Shown: piece by piece, positions 61,090 through 64,000 of the stretch
How positions within the stretch are numbered: position 1 is the first letter of the stretch
Layout: each line of letters opens with the position of its first letter
Assembly: GCA_006546595.1 (NCBI GenBank)
Contig: VIAD01000015.1
Coordinates: forward strand, 1-64,000
DNA length: 64,000 nucleotides
Source: Moraxellaceae bacterium AER2_44_116
Lineage (GTDB): Bacteria > Pseudomonadota > Gammaproteobacteria > Pseudomonadales > Moraxellaceae
Reading direction: 5' to 3'
Position numbers and translations under genes: made by a program
The notes under the pieces: model-generated
Told to the model about the DNA's origin: nothing
What the model saw: only the letters and a program-made list of their open reading frames with translations
Databases searched by the model: none

Positions 61090-62428
61090 TATTTTTCCCT
61101 TGTTTAGCTAACACACTCTCACGCTCAAACTTCAATAACGCTACAAATGCAGGGTCATCACTAAAAGGAATCGTTAACTCGTCTAACTCATTGCGTAAAG
61201 ATTTCAACTCTATATCTGAACTTTTAAGGCCTTCATGTAACTTAGTATAGTAATTTTCGGCAGTGGCCATCATATCCAAGTAGCGTTTACTTTTCTGTGG
61301 CAAATCAATCCCTTGTACATTTTCAACAATATCTTCAAGACTTTGATTTATATATTCAAACGGCTTTTTATTGCCCAAAGCTAGCAACTCATTCTCTGAA
61401 CGCAATGACTGAATCAAAAATGGCGAATGCGTGGTACAAATAAACTGTACTTTAGGAAAGGTATTACGCAAGTCGTCAATAATACGACGTTGCCATGTGG
61501 GATGAAGATGTAAATCTAATTCATCAATTAACACCACACCTGCGGTTTTTTCTAATATTTCATCGCCCAATTGCGGATTAAGTAATACCGCACGACGTAC
61601 CATATCGCCAATTAATCCAATCATGCAGCGTTGACCGTCGCTCATGTGTTTGAATAATTTACGACGAGGATTTCCTTTATCATCAATATCATGCACGACT
61701 AAATCACCCTCTTTAGCCATAAAACTTAATTTCACAAAACTTTCAAAACAGTTTTTTAATGCTTTATTTAATACGCGCCAACCTAAAGACTCTTTACCTT
61801 CTTGAAAGGCAATAATATTTTGCTTTAATAACCATTCTACCAATTGATTACTATCTGCTTGTGCGCTTGCCCAATCTTTATAGCCATCTCGACGGGAGTA
61901 TTTAGCTGTCATGGCATTTTCATGTAGTTTTTTATTAGGCTTAGGAAGCCATAGGCGATTACAGCCGTAGAGAACTATTAAAGGAGCTGAAAAATGTAAC
62001 TCCATCGGCCAATTACCATGCAAGAAAGGCCATGTTGAGTGCTGCTTTTCTGAGTTTACTTTAGATGAATGTTTTTTCCCCCAATATACATATTCATTTA
62101 ATACATTTTCTAATGACCCATGTAGATAGAAATCAGATTTTGCTAATATTTTCAATATAATCGGAGTAACTTTATCTGCACTTATTTGCTCACCATCATG
62201 TATAGTAATTTTAGTTAAAATATCGTCATCGTTTATAAGCCATCCTTGAACAGGACTATCTACGGCTAAACATGAAACTAAACTACCTAAAGATATTGTC
62301 AAAGCCCTCAATAAAGAACTCTTGCCACTCCCATTCACCCCTACAATCAAATTAAATTGCGGATGAAAGCTAAACTCTCGCTTTTCAAATAACCGAAAAT
62401 TTTCGACACTGATTTTATCAATCCGCAC
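61076..62428 (-). CDS. OLD-like/SMC-type ATPase, PtuA-like (Septu defence)
   Basis: A 450-residue AAA/ABC-type ATPase. It has Walker A GVNGSGKSSL near residue 30 after the opening ISVENFRLFEKREFSF, a central insert, and a signature-like MSDGQRCMIGLIGDM. Walker B is VVLIDELDLHLHPTWQ and the switch His is in ICTTHSPFLIQSL. The C-terminal part is helical. Consecutive GTG codons open the frame; I take the second (62428), six bases after AGAGG. In Septu systems PtuA forms a complex with PtuB that responds to phage. Overlap with the HNH gene supports one functional unit. Confidence 0.82.
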   Translation of the reverse strand: MRIDKISVENFRLFEKREFSFHPQFNLIVGVNGSGKSSLLRALTISLGSLVSCLAVDSPVQGWLINDDDILTKITIHDGEQISADKVTPIILKILAKSDFYLHGSLENVLNEYVYWGKKHSSKVNSEKQHSTWPFLHGNWPMELHFSAPLIVLYGCNRLWLPKPNKKLHENAMTAKYSRRDGYKDWASAQADSNQLVEWLLKQNIIAFQEGKESLGWRVLNKALKNCFESFVKLSFMAKEGDLVVHDIDDKGNPRRKLFKHMSDGQRCMIGLIGDMVRRAVLLNPQLGDEILEKTAGVVLIDELDLHLHPTWQRRIIDDLRNTFPKVQFICTTHSPFLIQSLRSENELLALGNKKPFEYINQSLEDIVENVQGIDLPQKSKRYLDMMATAENYYTKLHEGLKSSDIELKSLRNELDELTIPFSDDPAFVALLKFERESVLAKQGKNNAPN

Positions 62429-62510
62429 CACACACCTCTAAATTCGTCTTAATTGAATAGCAAACAACACCACCATGAACATTGCTCAATGGAGATACCG
62501 CATAGGCTTA

Positions 62511-62519
62511 TGCTATCAT
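62511..62519 (+). promoter_or_regulatory. Candidate extended -10 for serA
   Basis: TGCTATCAT matches an extended -10 (TGn TATCAT) about 105 bases before the serA ATG. No good -35 is seen. Confidence 0.3.
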
Positions 62520-62623
62520 ATCGCGCTTATTAGACCTACGCTGCGCCTGTGCATTCTGGCTGTCTCAGATTTGTACGACATACTCGGTCTTAAACTCATT
62601 TTTTTCGGCCTTCAGGAATAGTC

Positions 62624-63853
62624 ATGAGCCAATTGTCTTTAGATAAAGCCAAAATCCGCTTTTTATTGTTAGAAGGTGTTCATAAAAACGCCCTCGATGT
62701 ACTAAGCAACAACGGCTACACCAATATCGAATACCTACGCACCGCATTAGACGAAGACGCATTGATTGCCAAAATCAAAGACGCGCATTTTGTCGGTATT
62801 CGCTCACGCACACAAATCACCGCAAAAGTGCTTGAAGCCGCTAATAAACTGATTGCTATCGGTTGCTTTTGTATTGGTACGAACCAAGTTAATTTACGTG
62901 GAGCAATGGAAAAAGGCATTCCTGTATTCAATGCCCCCTACTCCAACACACGCTCCGTCGCTGAATTGGTATTGGCTGAAGCGATTTTATTGTTGCGTGG
63001 CATTCCTGAAAAGAACGCACTGGTGCATCGTGGTGGTTGGTCGAAATCGGCTGAAGGCTCTTACGAAACGCGTGGTAAGACTTTAGGTATCGTCGGTTAT
63101 GGCAGCATTGGTTCACAATTGTCAGTACTTGCTGAATCGCTTGGTATGTACGTCATTTATTATGATGCAGTGACCAAATTACCTTTAGGTAATGCTCGTC
63201 AAGTTGGCACGATGGACGAACTATTGGCTAATGCGGATGTCGTGTCTTTGCACGTTCCTGAAATTCCATCAACTGCGAATATGATGGGTGCAGCACAATT
63301 TGCCAAAATGAAAGCAGGCAGTATTTTTATTAATGCCGCTCGTGGTACGTGTGTTGATATTGACGCATTAGCAGCCGCATTAGAAAGCAAACATTTGGGT
63401 GGTGCGGCAGTTGACGTATTCCCTGTTGAACCTAAAGCCAATGATGAAGAGTTTTTATCGCCACTGCGTAAATTCGACAACGTCATTTTAACACCACATA
63501 TTGGCGGTTCTACCTTAGAAGCCCAAGCCAATATCGGTTTAGAAGTTGCAGAGAAATTTGCACGTTACTCCGATGCGGGCACGACTTTATCAGCCGTTAA
63601 CTTCCCCGAAGTGGCTGTGCCGTTGATGGCTGGCAAACACCGTTTATTGCATATCCACAATAACATCCCCGGTGTATTGTCTGCGATTAACCGCATTTTC
63701 GCCGAAAATGGCATTAACATTTCTGCTCAAAGCTTGATGACCAATGATGCGATTGGTTATTTAGTGATGGATGTTGACGCAGACTATTCGACGGTTGCCT
63801 TGCAAAAACTGCAAGAAATTGACGGCACGATTAAAGCCCGTGTGCTGTACTAA
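62624..63853 (+). CDS. serA: D-3-phosphoglycerate dehydrogenase
   Basis: First step of serine synthesis: NAD-dependent oxidation of 3-phosphoglycerate. The 409-residue protein aligns with E. coli SerA (410) throughout: FVGIRSRTQIT, IAIGCFCIGTNQVNL, FNAPYSNTRSVAELVLAE, the NAD site GIVGYGSIGSQ (155-165), INAARGTCVDI, LTPHIGGSTLEAQ, and a C-terminal ACT domain (about 339-409) for feedback inhibition by serine. AGGA lies six bases before the ATG. It ends with a strong terminator. Confidence 0.97.
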   Translation: MSQLSLDKAKIRFLLLEGVHKNALDVLSNNGYTNIEYLRTALDEDALIAKIKDAHFVGIRSRTQITAKVLEAANKLIAIGCFCIGTNQVNLRGAMEKGIPVFNAPYSNTRSVAELVLAEAILLLRGIPEKNALVHRGGWSKSAEGSYETRGKTLGIVGYGSIGSQLSVLAESLGMYVIYYDAVTKLPLGNARQVGTMDELLANADVVSLHVPEIPSTANMMGAAQFAKMKAGSIFINAARGTCVDIDALAAALESKHLGGAAVDVFPVEPKANDEEFLSPLRKFDNVILTPHIGGSTLEAQANIGLEVAEKFARYSDAGTTLSAVNFPEVAVPLMAGKHRLLHIHNNIPGVLSAINRIFAENGINISAQSLMTNDAIGYLVMDVDADYSTVALQKLQEIDGTIKARVLY

Positions 63854-63889
63854 TCGGCGGTGATTGGCTAAACCGTCAATCACAACCAT

Positions 63890-63921
63890 AAAAAAGCCGC
63901 TCAATCTTGAGCGGCTTTTTT
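63890..63921 (+). terminator. Intrinsic terminator of serA
   Basis: AGCCGCTCAA pairs perfectly with TTGAGCGGCT around two bases, followed by TTTTT. It is flanked by A runs on the other side, so it could act in both directions. Confidence 0.92.
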
Positions 63922-63930
63922 ATAAAATGG

Positions 63931-63979
63931 CTTCGACTCCGCTCAGCCAACATAACGTTCTCTGAGCGGAGTCGAAGGG
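63931..63979. repeat. Palindromic repeat family A, copy 4
   Basis: CTTCGACTCCGCTCAG (63931-63946) pairs with CTGAGCGGAGTCGAAG (63962-63977), nearly identical to copy 3 including the inner CCAAC...AACGTT. It lies right after the serA terminator. Confidence 0.88.
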
Positions 63980-64000
63980 TAAATCGTAAAAACCATCAAT

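Noticed and set aside
60394..62623. Retron (reverse transcriptase plus ATPase/HNH effector)
   Set aside because: The ATPase-HNH pair also occurs in retrons, but no reverse-transcriptase frame exists here and the 195-base spacer before serA shows no msr/msd-like fold that I could recognise.
62432..62623. Possible tRNA or other structured RNA before serA
   Set aside because: No cloverleaf or T-loop consensus could be found; it is best explained as the serA upstream region.

Overview
The window looks like chromosomal DNA of a gammaproteobacterium of moderate, slightly A+T-leaning composition. The pointers are the fabA-fabB pair, the long rpsB-tsf-pyrH-frr-uppS-cdsA-dxr-rseP-bamA-skp-lpxD-fabZ-lpxA-lpxB-rnhB-dnaE-accA-tilS order (uppS-cdsA-dxr as in Pseudomonas), the map-glnD-dapC-dapD order and an E. 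coli-like 409-residue SerA. A Thiotrichales-type relative is my guess only. I see no rRNA, tRNA, CRISPR array, prophage or intact insertion sequence.

Left part (1-9.5 kb): dsbD is divergent from a cluster encoding a TlpA-type thioredoxin, a DUF4266 lipoprotein, a DUF3570 protein, an exported cystatin-like protein and an ApbE-type flavin transferase, followed by a QseBC-like two-component pair. Next come a PIN-domain gene with an uncharacterised 239-residue partner and a small unknown gene beside topA. 9.5-21.5 kb: topA, a ZntB-like transporter, a VapBC-type toxin-antitoxin pair, a one-TM hypothetical, two tandem four-cysteine paralogues, a MOSC protein, etfBA, then divergent fabA-fabB.

21.5-48.4 kb: one long leftward block of housekeeping genes for translation (rpsB, tsf, frr, tilS), nucleotide and isoprenoid synthesis (pyrH, dxr, uppS), phospholipid and fatty-acid synthesis (cdsA, fabZ, accA), the outer membrane (rseP, bamA, skp, lpxD, lpxA, lpxB), rnhB and dnaE. 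Three places carry genes I do not expect in this block: a BvgS-like hybrid kinase between tsf and pyrH, a D12-class adenine methyltransferase between lpxA and lpxB, and a CHAD protein plus an A+T-rich unknown gene between rnhB and dnaE.

48.4-64 kb: rightward map, glnD, dapC, dapD and a yffB-like gene, then a yqhA-like gene, priA, an FAA hydrolase with a kappa-class GST/DsbA-like isomerase, and a GlcD-type FAD dehydrogenase. Between that dehydrogenase and serA lies a two-gene ATPase plus HNH-nuclease cassette that fits the Septu (PtuA-PtuB) anti-phage system.

The spacers hold at least five families of short palindromic repeats. Several copies abut or overlap stop codons, and one pair looks like an inverted-terminal-repeat MITE. 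The most useful leads are the Septu cassette, the PIN-domain module, the methyltransferase in the lpx operon, the cystatin/DUF3570/ApbE cluster, the paired four-cysteine proteins and the repeat families.
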